In this document: one piece after another, positions 8,088-15,926 of the stretch
Numbering within the stretch: the stretch's first letter is position 1
How the letters are laid out: each line of letters opens with the position of its first letter
Source: Bacillus carboniphilus
GTDB taxonomy: Bacteria > Bacillota > Bacilli > Bacillales > JC228
Direction of reading: 5' to 3'
DNA length: 64,000 nt
Assembly: GCF_039522365.1 (NCBI RefSeq)
Contig: NZ_BAAADJ010000062.1
Coordinates: 46,833 to 110,832 of the forward strand
Made by a program: the position numbers and the translations under genes
The notes under the pieces: generated by a model
Database searches by the model: none
What the model was told of the DNA's origin: nothing
The model's input: only the letters and a program-made list of their open reading frames with translations

Positions 8088-8186
8088 AGCTTCCCCCCTC
8101 TGTAATACAAGTTTCATTTTGTTAAACAATATGATCCATTAGTGAAAAAAGCCTTTCTGCTTATTGAAGAACGCTCCATTGACTAT

Positions 8187-8546
8187 TCAATCTAAATCAA
8201 CGTATTCAAACTCCCCGTGATAAGTCTGTTTCAATTCTCTGTCAGTCTGTTTTTCTAATGATTTTGGTCCATTCTTGCCGTTAAGATAAATATAATTCAT
8301 ATTTGGTTCATCCTTAAATTTTACTACTACATCGAAATCTCCAGCATTTGAATCATAGCGAGTAGCCATACTTTCGACATCATCCATTCTTCCTTCATTT
8401 TCAAACAGTTCGATTACACTTTTCACTAATTCTTGTCGTTCGATTGGTGAACCATTGAAAAACGTGTATGTTTTATAGCTGACAAATAACACTACTACCC
8501 CCGCTATAATACTGAAAATTGCACGTTTTTTGAGAAAAAATCGCAA
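8187..8546 (-). CDS. DUF3139-like membrane-anchored protein
   Basis: A 119-aa protein with an N-terminal membrane anchor (KKRAIFSIIAGVVVLFVSYK) and a small extracytoplasmic domain with GDFDVVVKFKDEPNMNYIYL, a pattern I associate with DUF3139. The start is TTG at 8546 with AAAGGGGGA upstream. Proteins of this kind are common small exported proteins in Bacillus; no function is known. It is not obviously damaged, unlike its neighbours. Confidence 0.65.
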   Translation of the reverse strand: MRFFLKKRAIFSIIAGVVVLFVSYKTYTFFNGSPIERQELVKSVIELFENEGRMDDVESMATRYDSNAGDFDVVVKFKDEPNMNYIYLNGKNGPKSLEKQTDRELKQTYHGEFEYVDLD

Positions 8547-8668
8547 AGTGATATCCCCCTTTTTGTAAACAATCTCCCTTTGAATAAATGGTATTTAAAC
8601 ACATAATATTCAAGTTTTCTTCTTCAACTTTTTTAGTGAATTTTTTTAGAAACCCAATCATAATACAC

Positions 8669-8896
8669 TCAAGTAGCACCATCCAATAAACCTTGGGTAG
8701 TTAATTTTTCTACATCAAAGTAATGATTCCTTACCTCATCCCGAGGATGAATAACCTCTCCATTACAAATAGATAAACCTACAGGCCCCCCATTTTTTCG
8801 TTCACCATTAATTACTCCTAAGCAATCAAAAAAAACAAAGGTGCCTCTTGGAGGTATACCTGTTTGCTTATTTGCTTTAATTAAATCTGCAGATTC
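8669..8896 (-). pseudogene. Fragment of an NlpC/P60-like cell-wall hydrolase
   Basis: The open frame reads SADLIKANKQTGIPPRGTFV, FFDCLGVINGERKNGGPVGL, SICNGEVIHPRDEVRNHYFD, then ends GLLDGAT. This resembles the C-terminal half of NlpC/P60-type peptidases (GTFVF-D, H-V-G-L-x-I-G-x-G-x-V-I-H). The expected catalytic His before VGL is Pro, the N-terminal half with the catalytic Cys is absent (a stop lies just upstream), and the end is short. It is a relic without activity. Confidence 0.55.
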
Positions 8897-8926
8897 TCAA
8901 TCAGATATTTCTGGTTGTCCTTTATT

Positions 8927-9304
8927 TTATCTTCTAGCTATCATCTCGATTTCAACCTGTGCACCAAGAGGTAGAGATGACACACCTATGGTAGTACGAG
9001 CAGGATATGGCTCAGAAAATTGTTTAGAGTAAACTTCATTCATTGCCGTGAAATTATTCATATCCGCTAAGAATACATTCACTTTTTCAACATGATCAGG
9101 AGTTAAACCTGCTGCTTCCAATACATTGAAAAGGTTCTTAAAACATTGATTTGTCTGTTCAACAATATCACCTTCTACAAGCTTTCCAGTCTGTGAGTCT
9201 ACTGGTGTTTGCCCGGATAAAAATAATAAATCTCCAGCTTCAATTGCATGTGAGTAAGGACCCACAGCAACAGCTCCAGGTGCACTAATAGCCTTTCTTG
9301 ACAT
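8927..9304 (-). CDS. RidA family protein (enamine/imine deaminase)
   Basis: A 125-aa member of the RidA (YjgF/YER057c/UK114) family, which hydrolyses reactive enamines and imines made by PLP enzymes and releases ammonia. Seen: AISAPGAVAVGPYSHAIEAG, LLFLSGQTPVDSQTGKL, the substrate-binding Arg in YPARTTIGVSSLPLGA, and the final VEIEMIARR. ATG 9304 has AAGGAGG eight bases upstream; an earlier in-frame ATG includes this site and is rejected. It would act as a cytosolic trimer. It lies alone between relics. Confidence 0.92.
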   Translation of the reverse strand: MSRKAISAPGAVAVGPYSHAIEAGDLLFLSGQTPVDSQTGKLVEGDIVEQTNQCFKNLFNVLEAAGLTPDHVEKVNVFLADMNNFTAMNEVYSKQFSEPYPARTTIGVSSLPLGAQVEIEMIARR

Positions 9305-9472
9305 ATGAAACTCCTCCTTTAGAGTCAAATAGATGTATGACTAAATTGTAAGGGTCTAAGGAATATATAACAAATTAACCCTTCCTAAGCTATTCTGAAC
9401 CGTTAATAAGAAACTATAGATTTAAACTTCTAAAGACTTACCTCTCCCGCAATACACAAATACAACTAGGAA

Positions 9473-9504
9473 CTTATTAAATTTAACTGCTCCGTTTATG
9501 CTCC
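9473..9504 (-). repeat. CTTATTGAAC-type intergenic element, variant
   Basis: The minus strand reads GAGCATAAACGGAGCAGTTA followed by AATTTAATAAG. It lies right after the dinB stop at 9511 and is oriented like it. Confidence 0.55.
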
Positions 9505-9510
9505 GTTACT

Positions 9511-9975
9511 TTATTTACACAAGCTATTTTCTATTTGCTCAAAATGGTGAAGGTCATGCTGAGCTAACCCTTTAAAGTATTCGTATAAAGATAAAGTGGT
9601 TTTCCCAATTGAGAATTCTCCTTCCCAACGATCATCAGGAATTTCATCAATTGCTTTATAAAGTGCTTTTCTCAAAGAAACAAAATGATCTATTGTAACT
9701 TGTTTATCTTGTTCTCGACTAATAGTAGCTGATTTTTCATTTGTACTCTCAGCATCTGGCCCTTTAGGAAGCGTATGCTCTGTAAATATATATGGTAAAC
9801 GCTTATGTAGAACAAATTCATCCCAAGGTGCAAAATGACCGATAATTTCTGCCACTGTCCAATTACCTCCGAGTATTTGCGTTCTCCATCTCTCTTCACT
9901 TACAGTCCTTAATGATTCAACATATTCTATGGAACGTAATTGATGCTGTAGCATTTCTTGTTTACTTTTATTCAC
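9511..9975 (-). CDS. DinB-family metal-binding four-helix protein
   Basis: A 154-aa DinB/YfiT-like protein. The three metal-ligand histidines of the family are visible: IIGHFAPWDEF (first His, about residue 47) and the pair HDLHHF near residue 140. The helices around KQEMLQHQLRSIEYVESLR and LRKALYKAIDEIPDDRWEGE fit the four-helix bundle. Related proteins are thiol transferases (bacillithiol S-transferases) or of unknown function; which applies here cannot be told. The start is the ATG at 9975. Confidence 0.85.
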   Translation of the reverse strand: MNKSKQEMLQHQLRSIEYVESLRTVSEERWRTQILGGNWTVAEIIGHFAPWDEFVLHKRLPYIFTEHTLPKGPDAESTNEKSATISREQDKQVTIDHFVSLRKALYKAIDEIPDDRWEGEFSIGKTTLSLYEYFKGLAQHDLHHFEQIENSLCK

Positions 9976-10129
9976 CCAATCATCTCGCTTTTTAAATTAT
10001 TGGTTTTCTAGTTATTTAATAAAATTTTACCACAATATCCCAAAAAAAGACTTTATATTCTGAATATGTTTTCCACCTATTTTATTTTTAAATGTACAAA
10101 TGGACATATTATCGATAGGAGGTGATTAC

Positions 10130-10276
10130 GTGGCAAAATATAATAAAAGCCCCAAAGACATAGAAAAATACAATACAATAGATAAGGAATACGAAGATGA
10201 TCGTCACAATAAGAATGCTCGTGTAGCAGCGGCTCTTGAACCAACACAACCAAGAATTAACCCAGAAAATCTTTAA
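10130..10276 (+). CDS. 48-aa hydrophilic protein, unknown
   Basis: It reads MAKYNKSPKDIEKYNTIDKE, YEDDRHNKNARVAAALEPTQ, PRINPENL. It is highly charged with no membrane span or cysteine. The GTG at 10130 follows AGGAGGTGA with good spacing, and a hairpin lies after the gene. The composition (Lys, Asn, Asp, Ala-rich core) recalls small spore proteins, but I recognise no family and that link is only a guess. Confidence 0.6.
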   Translation: MAKYNKSPKDIEKYNTIDKEYEDDRHNKNARVAAALEPTQPRINPENL

Positions 10277-10339
10277 CAGTAATATAATGGTCTTATTTAA
10301 CCAGTGGAATAGTAATCCAAAAATTATACCAACTAAACA

Positions 10340-10365
10340 AACGCTTGGATCTAAACCCAAGCGTT
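10340..10365 (+). terminator. Hairpin between convergent genes
   Basis: AACGCTTGG (10340-10348) pairs with CCAAGCGTT (10357-10365). The T run after it is weak, so this is a modest terminator at best. Confidence 0.5.
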
Positions 10366-10410
10366 CTTAAATTTGAATATGTTTTTATTTTTTCTTAAGC
10401 ACATCTACAT

Positions 10411-10785
10411 TTACCAGTGTACTTGAAATTTATTTCCATTTGGATCATAAAAGTGGAAATAGGCATGTCCGTTATCTTCCTTAATATCCTCAACTTTGAC
10501 TTCGTTTTCCAGTAAATGTTGGTGAAAATTAGATAATTCCGGGCTAGTAAATCCAATGTTAAAAGCTGGTTCATTATCAATGGTAAAATGTGAAAATGTA
10601 TCATCTTGAGTAGGAACTAAGATCAGTAAAAAAGGTCCCTCATTTACTTTTATAATCGCAAATGGATCCTCCGTAATGGTTAGTAACTGAAGCCCTAATA
10701 CATCTCTATACCATTGTGCAGACTTATCTAAATCTCTAACTGGGATTCTAATATAATGTACTTGTTCAATAAATGATTTACTCAT
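10411..10785 (-). CDS. VOC family (glyoxalase/bleomycin-resistance-like) protein
   Basis: A 124-aa vicinal-oxygen-chelate fold protein with two beta-alpha-beta-beta-beta units: VHYIRIPVRDLDKSAQWYRD with VLGLQLL, and FNIGFTSPELSNFHQHLLEN through HAYFHFYDPNGNKFQVHW. Metal-ligand candidates are the first His (VHYIR) and the Glu/His near the ends of the strands. It may be a dioxygenase, isomerase or drug-binding protein; the sequence does not decide. The ATG at 10785 follows AAAGGAGAGGT. It sits 14 bases after the GyrI-like gene, probably in the same operon. Confidence 0.8.
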   Translation of the reverse strand: MSKSFIEQVHYIRIPVRDLDKSAQWYRDVLGLQLLTITEDPFAIIKVNEGPFLLILVPTQDDTFSHFTIDNEPAFNIGFTSPELSNFHQHLLENEVKVEDIKEDNGHAYFHFYDPNGNKFQVHW

Positions 10786-10798
10786 ATTTACCTCTCCT

Positions 10799-11422
10799 TT
10801 ATTTAATTGGATATAAAATATCAAAATCAAATGCTTGAATTTCATGAGCTGGTACTTCAAATGAATTAAATGTGTCAAGTCTATTGGGCTCAAGCGAGAA
10901 AGCATTGGGACCATTATCAATTTGGTAGCCTTTTTCTTTCATCCATTCGCTCAAATAATGATATCTGCGGTCCATTTCTGCTCTACTGAAACAACAGCAA
11001 TCCATTTTAGCGTATTTTCTTTTTGGTATAGAGATATACTCACACTCTTCGGGTGGATGAGTGATATCACTCACCTTAATACCAATCCAAAGCTCAATCG
11101 TACCATCTGATTTCACCATGTTTCCTTGATCATAAAAGACAATCCCTTCATTTTCTTCCATTGAAATGGAACGATCAGAAGAGATAACATTCATTAGTTT
11201 TTTCCACCCTTTTCGAACTTCCTGTCCGGCTTCAAAGTTTTCCATGCTACCAGATACTTTGATCGCCAGCATGGAAAATGGATCAATCGTAACTGTCTTT
11301 ACTTCTAATTTTTGTTTTTCTTTCTTTTCTTGTTGACCTAATAGCACCTGTAAAGATTGTGGGGTTCGTTGAGGGAGGTACCCTTCTAACGGATAAATCT
11401 TCCTTATCGCTTTGTCATCCAT
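10799..11422 (-). CDS. GyrI-like small-molecule-binding protein
   Basis: A 207-aa protein with the GyrI-like/AraC effector-binding fold: VKTVTIDPFSMLAIKVSGSM (first strand), EVRKGWKKLMNVIS, TIELWIGIKVSD, and IPKRKYAKMDCCC near the middle of the domain. It has no helix-turn-helix. Its ATG overlaps the stop of the AraC-type gene (ATGGATGA), which points to translational coupling, so it likely senses or works on the same ligand as that regulator. The ligand is unknown. A longer in-frame start at 11464 is rejected because GAGGAG sits just before 11422. Confidence 0.75.
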   Translation of the reverse strand: MDDKAIRKIYPLEGYLPQRTPQSLQVLLGQQEKKEKQKLEVKTVTIDPFSMLAIKVSGSMENFEAGQEVRKGWKKLMNVISSDRSISMEENEGIVFYDQGNMVKSDGTIELWIGIKVSDITHPPEECEYISIPKRKYAKMDCCCFSRAEMDRRYHYLSEWMKEKGYQIDNGPNAFSLEPNRLDTFNSFEVPAHEIQAFDFDILYPIK

Positions 11423-12782
11423 ACCATTTGCTCCTCTCAACGATAGGTATATAGATTCGGACATAAATGTAATTGTTAGATGAACTTATATTAGTAGAAT
11501 GATATTGAGCAAACCATTGTCTTGAATCATCTAAAATGTAATTTTCACCATTTACAATCCAGCGGTGAAGAATTTCTAAAACACCAGAGAGGGTTCCGTA
11601 TGCTTTCGTTTCAATAACTGCGAATAACCCACCACCCAAGGTTTTTTGCTTTATATTAGAATGTTTAAAGTTTTCACGTTTATAATCAATGGTTATACCG
11701 TATTCACTCCAATGTTCCAAGCCATTTTCATTTCCATAATTGTAAGATAAGTATAATGTAGCACCAGAGTAATCAGTGGATGAATCTGATATTAACCATT
11801 TAGATAGGATGTCATCAGCTTTTTCTTGGCTACCACGTCCGTAAATTCTACTATATGCCACACAGAATGGTTCCGTTTCCTCTACTGTGATCAATTCAGG
11901 TTTTAATTGACGTTCAATTGGCAAATATAGTTTCATTCGAACTAGTTTCTCGTTATAGGTAATGTACTCTTCTAAATAAGTGTGTGTACCTTCTTTAAAC
12001 AAACTTTTGGGGAGCCACTCTGAATACATTAGATTCCATTGTGATAGAATTTGTTGATCACAATGTGAAGGGGTAGACCCAACGGCATACATCCCCCCTT
12101 GAATATGTTTCATTTGCATTCCAGCAATTGAATTCCCAATAGGATCTTCGATAGAAATCATCATTTCATAGGCGTATGAGAAAGGTTTATCACCCTGATT
12201 TTCATCGTATCTTAATTTTATATTTCGACCAAAAAGTCTCATCTTCCTCTGTTCTAAATCTGATTTACGAATAAGCCGCTGAACTGCCTTTAATGCATCC
12301 TTTTCAATTCCTATTTCACAGTCTGATTTATGTATGTAACTTAGTACAGTCATATCTTTCATTTGGATTACCTTTACTTCTGGGTATCTATCGAACAAAT
12401 CGCGTCCCTCTAGATAGTTTACTTTTTCCTGTAAATCAATACGTTCAAAACAATAAAACATATCTGAATCTTTATAACCCTTAGGAGAGACTCCAACTAT
12501 TTTCTTGAACGATTTTGAAAAAGATGCCTGTGATTCAAAACCAACATTCATAGCAATGTCCATGACTGTCCAGTCCGAGTTTTTCAGATGTTCTGAAGCG
12601 ATGCTAATTCTTCTTTTACGCATGTAGTCCTTGACTGGATGTCCAGTAAGGGAATAAAACATACGGTATAGATGAGAGAGTGACAGGGAGGCTTTTTTAG
12701 CAACCTCTTCTAATTCTATTTTCTCTTCCATATTTTCTTCTAAATAGTCTATTGCTGCTTGAACACTATCTAAGTAATTCAT
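11415..12782 (-). CDS. AraC-family regulator with tandem GyrI-like effector domains
   Basis: A 455-aa transcription regulator. Residues 1-105 are an AraC/XylS double helix-turn-helix (LEEVAKKASLSLSHLYRMFY; AMNVGFESQASFSKSFKKIV followed by GVSPKGYK). Two successive effector-type segments follow: about 125-290 (VIQMKDMTVLSYIH ... MKHIQGGMYAVGSTPSHCDQ) and about 295-450 (ITVEETEPFCVAYSRIYGRG ... LGGGLFAVIETKAYGTLSGV, ending IYIPIVERSKWYG). Most relatives have one such domain, so the duplication is notable. It is co-transcribed with the GyrI-like gene at 10799 and probably controls that operon. Confidence 0.85.
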   Translation of the reverse strand: MNYLDSVQAAIDYLEENMEEKIELEEVAKKASLSLSHLYRMFYSLTGHPVKDYMRKRRISIASEHLKNSDWTVMDIAMNVGFESQASFSKSFKKIVGVSPKGYKDSDMFYCFERIDLQEKVNYLEGRDLFDRYPEVKVIQMKDMTVLSYIHKSDCEIGIEKDALKAVQRLIRKSDLEQRKMRLFGRNIKLRYDENQGDKPFSYAYEMMISIEDPIGNSIAGMQMKHIQGGMYAVGSTPSHCDQQILSQWNLMYSEWLPKSLFKEGTHTYLEEYITYNEKLVRMKLYLPIERQLKPELITVEETEPFCVAYSRIYGRGSQEKADDILSKWLISDSSTDYSGATLYLSYNYGNENGLEHWSEYGITIDYKRENFKHSNIKQKTLGGGLFAVIETKAYGTLSGVLEILHRWIVNGENYILDDSRQWFAQYHSTNISSSNNYIYVRIYIPIVERSKWYG

Positions 12783-12892
12783 TACTCACCACCTTACTAT
12801 TGATACTCTAACTAGAATAGGGAAATAATTCCTTAACTGTAACTATATCAAACATACAGATTTTATTTTTGTCCTTTTTTATCAAAAACCAC

Positions 12893-13321
12893 TCATCGTG
12901 TTAGATCCTTTTTTAAATAGTAATGCTTATGGTCCCTACCTACGTTATCTATACTACCGAACACTTGGTAGCCATTCTTTTTATAAAAATCCAGAGCTTG
13001 AAAACTCAAAGTATCTACTTTAACGAAATCACATTTCTTCTCAATCGCTATTTTCTCTAACTCTAACAATAATTTCGTCCCATACCCTGACCTTCTGATA
13101 TCTTCGTCTATCATAAAAGTGTGTATTTCTAACCAATTCCAACATACCTCACTAAGAATGCCCCCGCGGATATTGCCATCATCATCCTTAAGAAAAAGGC
13201 AGATTTCTTCATACCTTCCTCCTAAGTCTTTGGGAAAGTGCTTTAAATTAAATTTATAAAGTTCAGCGTTAATATGTTGCTTATGCTGGCTATTTAATTC
13301 ATTCGTAATATGAAGTTTCAT
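12893..13321 (-). CDS. GNAT acetyltransferase
   Basis: A 142-aa GNAT protein: EICLFLKDDDGNIRGGILSE, VCWNWLEIHTFMIDEDIRRS, the acetyl-CoA loop RRSGYGTKLLLELEKIA, then VKVDTLSFQALDFYKKNGYQ. The usual pattern R/Q-x-x-G-x-G/A is RRSGYG. The substrate is unknown. The ATG start at 13321 has AGGAGAAAA upstream. It is a free-standing gene between the AraC regulator and an acetyltransferase relic. Confidence 0.8.
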   Translation of the reverse strand: MKLHITNELNSQHKQHINAELYKFNLKHFPKDLGGRYEEICLFLKDDDGNIRGGILSEVCWNWLEIHTFMIDEDIRRSGYGTKLLLELEKIAIEKKCDFVKVDTLSFQALDFYKKNGYQVFGSIDNVGRDHKHYYLKKDLTR

Positions 13322-13392
13322 TTATATTTTCTCCTAATCTATAATTTTACCTTTTACTATTACAATCCCAATTCTACCTACAACTTATTCAA

Positions 13393-13426
13393 CAAAAATG
13401 GCGCCAATCCTCTAACGATCAACGCC
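13393..13426 (-). terminator. Intrinsic terminator after the GNAT relic
   Basis: On the minus strand GGCGTTGATC and GATTGGCGCC form a stem, followed by ATTTTTGTT. It has the same layout as the terminators at 363, 1869, 3038 and 29032. Confidence 0.75.
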
Positions 13427-13441
13427 TTAGTGTAAAATAGA

Positions 13442-13876
13442 CTAACTTAACGGTTTCTCATAACAATTACACTCGTGAACACGTCTAAATTTATTCTTTA
13501 TCAGGTCCCTATCTTCACCCACATAATGGGCAAATGCTTGAATGGGGTACAGTTTTGGAAAATCACTCTTTAGCACCCCCTGCAATTCCTCTCCACCATC
13601 TATGTATACGTGCAAATATGATTATACTTTTTTAAACTCATTTGTCTCATACCATTTATTCACCCATTCATCATCCCTTGTCCAGGCTTCAAGACGGTTT
13701 AACCCAATATCTTTTGATATCCTTTCTGCTTCTACTAGCAGTTTTCTTGCTATCCCACTTCTACGATAATCAGGGTGAACTGCAATGTGCCAGATCATTC
13801 CTCCTAATCCTTTTCCTCTTGAACAAACCGTACCTTCCACAATTTCATATTCAATATCTAATAATCCAATTGAGTG
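13442..13876 (-). pseudogene. GNAT acetyltransferase relic with nonsense codon
   Basis: The minus frame reads GLLDIEYEIVEGTVCSRGKG, then LGGMIWHIAVHPDYRRSGIA (acetyl-CoA loop) to WYETNEFKKV, then an in-frame TAA at 13624-13622. It continues in the same frame SYLHVYIDGGEELQG, SDFPKLYPIQAFAHYVGEDR to HECNCYEKPLS and a stop at 13442. The two parts belong to one acetyltransferase. The N-terminal half is also missing: the frame is closed at 13877 and there is no start. It is a dead gene. Confidence 0.75.
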
Positions 13877-13936
13877 TTAAAGGGAAAAAATAATTATAAT
13901 TAACTATTGTCTCTGTCCTTGAACTATAAACCATTA

Positions 13937-14437
13937 TTATTTATAGCCACCATTAGCTTCAGGTAACATTTTATATTGATCCTTCTTTGAAACGATGTCG
14001 AAAATGTAGTCTCTTAACTCCATTAGTTCCTTGGCATCTTTTGTTGGCTTACAATAGACCTCTGAAACATGAAATATTATGGTTTCCCCATTCAATTTTA
14101 TTTTCCAATGGTCATTCCCATGGGGGTCTTGCATACACCTTACTTTCTTTGGTTCCAATTGCTTTGGCTCTAACACATTTACCTTTTTCATTTTTTCATA
14201 GATATCTTGTAGTTCTTCTTTTGTTAAGGGGATATTTTCGGTTACAGTCCCATCCATTATTAAGTCTTTGGTAACAGTCTGATCAAACGTATTGATTTCA
14301 TTCTTGCTCCCCACACCAAACTTCACTAAAAAGGCAAAGTCATCTGGCATTTCATTTGGCATATTGTTTTTAGTACAACCAGTGATAGTTATTATTAAAA
14401 TGGCAACGAGTAGAAATAAAGCTCTGCTTTTTGACAA
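13937..14437 (-). CDS. Lipoprotein, unknown function
   Basis: A 166-aa protein with a lipoprotein signal (ALFLLVAILIITITGCTK, lipobox TITGC) and a globular part containing DFAFLVKFGVGSKNEINTFD, LTKEELQDIYEKMKKVNVLE and WKIKLNGETIIFHVSEVYCK. The start is TTG at 14437 behind GGGAGGGAAAT. The mature protein would sit on the outer face of the membrane. A domain pattern of beta strands ending in a C-terminal helix recalls small exported Bacillus proteins of unknown role. Confidence 0.7.
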   Translation of the reverse strand: MSKSRALFLLVAILIITITGCTKNNMPNEMPDDFAFLVKFGVGSKNEINTFDQTVTKDLIMDGTVTENIPLTKEELQDIYEKMKKVNVLEPKQLEPKKVRCMQDPHGNDHWKIKLNGETIIFHVSEVYCKPTKDAKELMELRDYIFDIVSKKDQYKMLPEANGGYK

Positions 14438-14496
14438 ATTTCCCTCCCCCCTTTATTTACTTAGACGTATCTGTTTAAAATTGGTTCCTGTCCCTT

Positions 14497-14679
14497 TCAC
14501 ATTCTAAGAAAGCCACCTTTGGTTTTCTCTTTTTCAATTGCTATTTGTTTTTCTGCCTCTTTGCTTAAAGGTGGGTATTTTATTATGTTTCGGCGTAATT
14601 TTTTCTTTTTGAAGTCGCGATATAAGATTCCGCCAATTACCAAAGCTGCACCAATGAACCAAAGAACCTGTGAAAGCAT
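14497..14679 (-). CDS. Small membrane protein, 60 aa
   Basis: MLSQVLWFIGAALVIGGILY makes one membrane span, followed by a very basic segment (RDFKKKKLRRN) and a charged tail (LSKEAEKQIAIEKEKTKGGF). CGGAGGTG lies six bases before the ATG at 14679. Topology should be N-out with a cytoplasmic basic tail. No family recognised. Confidence 0.6.
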   Translation of the reverse strand: MLSQVLWFIGAALVIGGILYRDFKKKKLRRNIIKYPPLSKEAEKQIAIEKEKTKGGFLRM

Positions 14680-14781
14680 AAAGCACCTCCGTTTTATAGT
14701 CCTAATAAAGACTACGAAGATGCTTCTAGATAGTTTCATTTAATTCTCCGAAAACTTGTTTGATATGTAACTTATAAATGA

Positions 14782-14928
14782 CTATTTATCTTTTCCCGAA
14801 TTATTTTTAACGCCTTTACTTGTATATGGTTTTGCACTTTTTCGCTTATTTGCACTTTTTTGCCATCGGTTCCAACCTTTCTTGCCTGTCCCTCTTCCGG
14901 TTCCGCCTTTCCCTTTCGCATTACTCAT
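14782..14928 (-). CDS. DUF3934-like small basic protein
   Basis: A 48-aa very basic protein: MSNAKGKGGTGRGTGKKGWN, RWQKSANKRKSAKPYTSKGV, KNNSGKDK. The Gly/Lys-rich start and the GKKGWNRWQ-SAN core match what I know as DUF3934, a short Bacillaceae family of unknown role. The ATG at 14928 follows AGGAGTTGGTGCT. Its strong charge suggests nucleic-acid or ribosome contact, which is inference. Confidence 0.7.
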   Translation of the reverse strand: MSNAKGKGGTGRGTGKKGWNRWQKSANKRKSAKPYTSKGVKNNSGKDK

Positions 14929-15047
14929 AGCACCAACTCCTGTCTGTGTATTTCAAGTCTATTGTTCTTATTGTAATCATTAGATCTAAGTAAAAACCCG
15001 TTCCATAACATTTTCCCTAATTTTGGACTGATTACTCTACTCTTTTT

Positions 15048-15599
15048 CTACTTCCCACTCATACGAAACGAAAGCTTATGAAAGGTGATAATGTAGCGAA
15101 ACAGTTCTTCTCCCGCTTCCTTTTTCAAACCTGGAAGTAGAGTGAGATACATGGCATGGTAGGTTTCCGGTACCCATATATAATGATGGACATACTCTGT
15201 CAGTATGAAGCCACATGATTGCCAAAAATGGATCCGTCTTTTATTATCTGGAGTATCTTCAGACTCGGCCTCAATGATTATTTTCTGATAACCTTCATCA
15301 ACCGCTTTCTCTCGGAGATTATCTACAAATTGTTTACCAAGCCCATGACCGCGTACTTCCTTAGAAACCGCCAAATAATCAATTATTAACACACGCTCAG
15401 AAACAAGCTTCCCTATAAGGGCCATAACAACAGCTTTCGAATCGATGTACCCTACATGCAGCTCGGCAATTCCTTGCGCAAACATATTTTTAATGATCTT
15501 AACTGACTTAGCACCCTTATCCCCAAACGCTTCTATATAAAGTGGGCTTGCATCCTGCCAAAGTGCATCGTTCCACTCACTTACGGAAATTATATTCAT
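15048..15599 (-). CDS. GNAT acetyltransferase
   Basis: A 183-aa GNAT protein: LHVGYIDSKAVVMALIGKLV, VLIIDYLAVSKEVRGHGLGK (beta4 plus acetyl-CoA loop RGHGLGK), KIIIEAESEDTPDNKRRIHF with WQSCGF, and a C-terminal extension LTLLPGLKKEAGEELFRYII. Length and order fit the YkkB/YjdJ-type branch. Substrate unknown. The ATG start at 15599 has GGAGATATCCTTC upstream. Confidence 0.8.
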   Translation of the reverse strand: MNIISVSEWNDALWQDASPLYIEAFGDKGAKSVKIIKNMFAQGIAELHVGYIDSKAVVMALIGKLVSERVLIIDYLAVSKEVRGHGLGKQFVDNLREKAVDEGYQKIIIEAESEDTPDNKRRIHFWQSCGFILTEYVHHYIWVPETYHAMYLTLLPGLKKEAGEELFRYIITFHKLSFRMSGK

Positions 15600-15650
15600 G
15601 AAGGATATCTCCTAACTAACTTGTTATCCTTATTTTACACAAAAGACTCG

Positions 15651-15911
15651 TTAGTTAAATAAACCTCCGACAGTTAGTACACTCGTTATTACAGCCGTTA
15701 ATCCAATTGTAAGGATGATGGTAGTGATACTTCTTAGCATTCCGCTCCAACCTTGAATTCCCGCTAATCCTATTACTCCAAGAAATAAGTTAAGGATAGC
15801 CATATACAGAACCCAATCTAATGGGAACAATCCGGATAAGAACACTATAAGGCAAATGAACGAAAAAACAAATGACCAAATGTTCATGTGTTTAGTCAAT
15901 TTAGGTTTCAT
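15651..15911 (-). CDS. Small membrane protein, 86 aa, three spans
   Basis: Hydrophobic segments at about residues 11-30 (IWSFVFSFICLIVFLSGLFP), 33-52 (VLYMAILNLFLGVIGLAGI) and 60-82 (ITTIILTIGLTAVITSVLTV). GGGAGGATAAA precedes the ATG at 15911. It lies 15 bases downstream of the lipoprotein gene at 15927, so it is probably the last gene of the 17107-15651 operon. Function unknown. Confidence 0.65.
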   Translation of the reverse strand: MKPKLTKHMNIWSFVFSFICLIVFLSGLFPLDWVLYMAILNLFLGVIGLAGIQGWSGMLRSITTIILTIGLTAVITSVLTVGGLFN

Positions 15912-15926
15912 TTTATCCTCCCTTTA

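Noticed and set aside
8159..8183. Another copy of the CTTATTGAAC element
   Set aside because: Only CTTATTGAAGAACG matches, and its orientation is opposite to the preceding gene, unlike all clear copies.
8473..8682. 69-aa minus-strand frame before the DUF3139 gene
   Set aside because: Overlaps the DUF3139 gene and its ribosome site; no recognisable protein.
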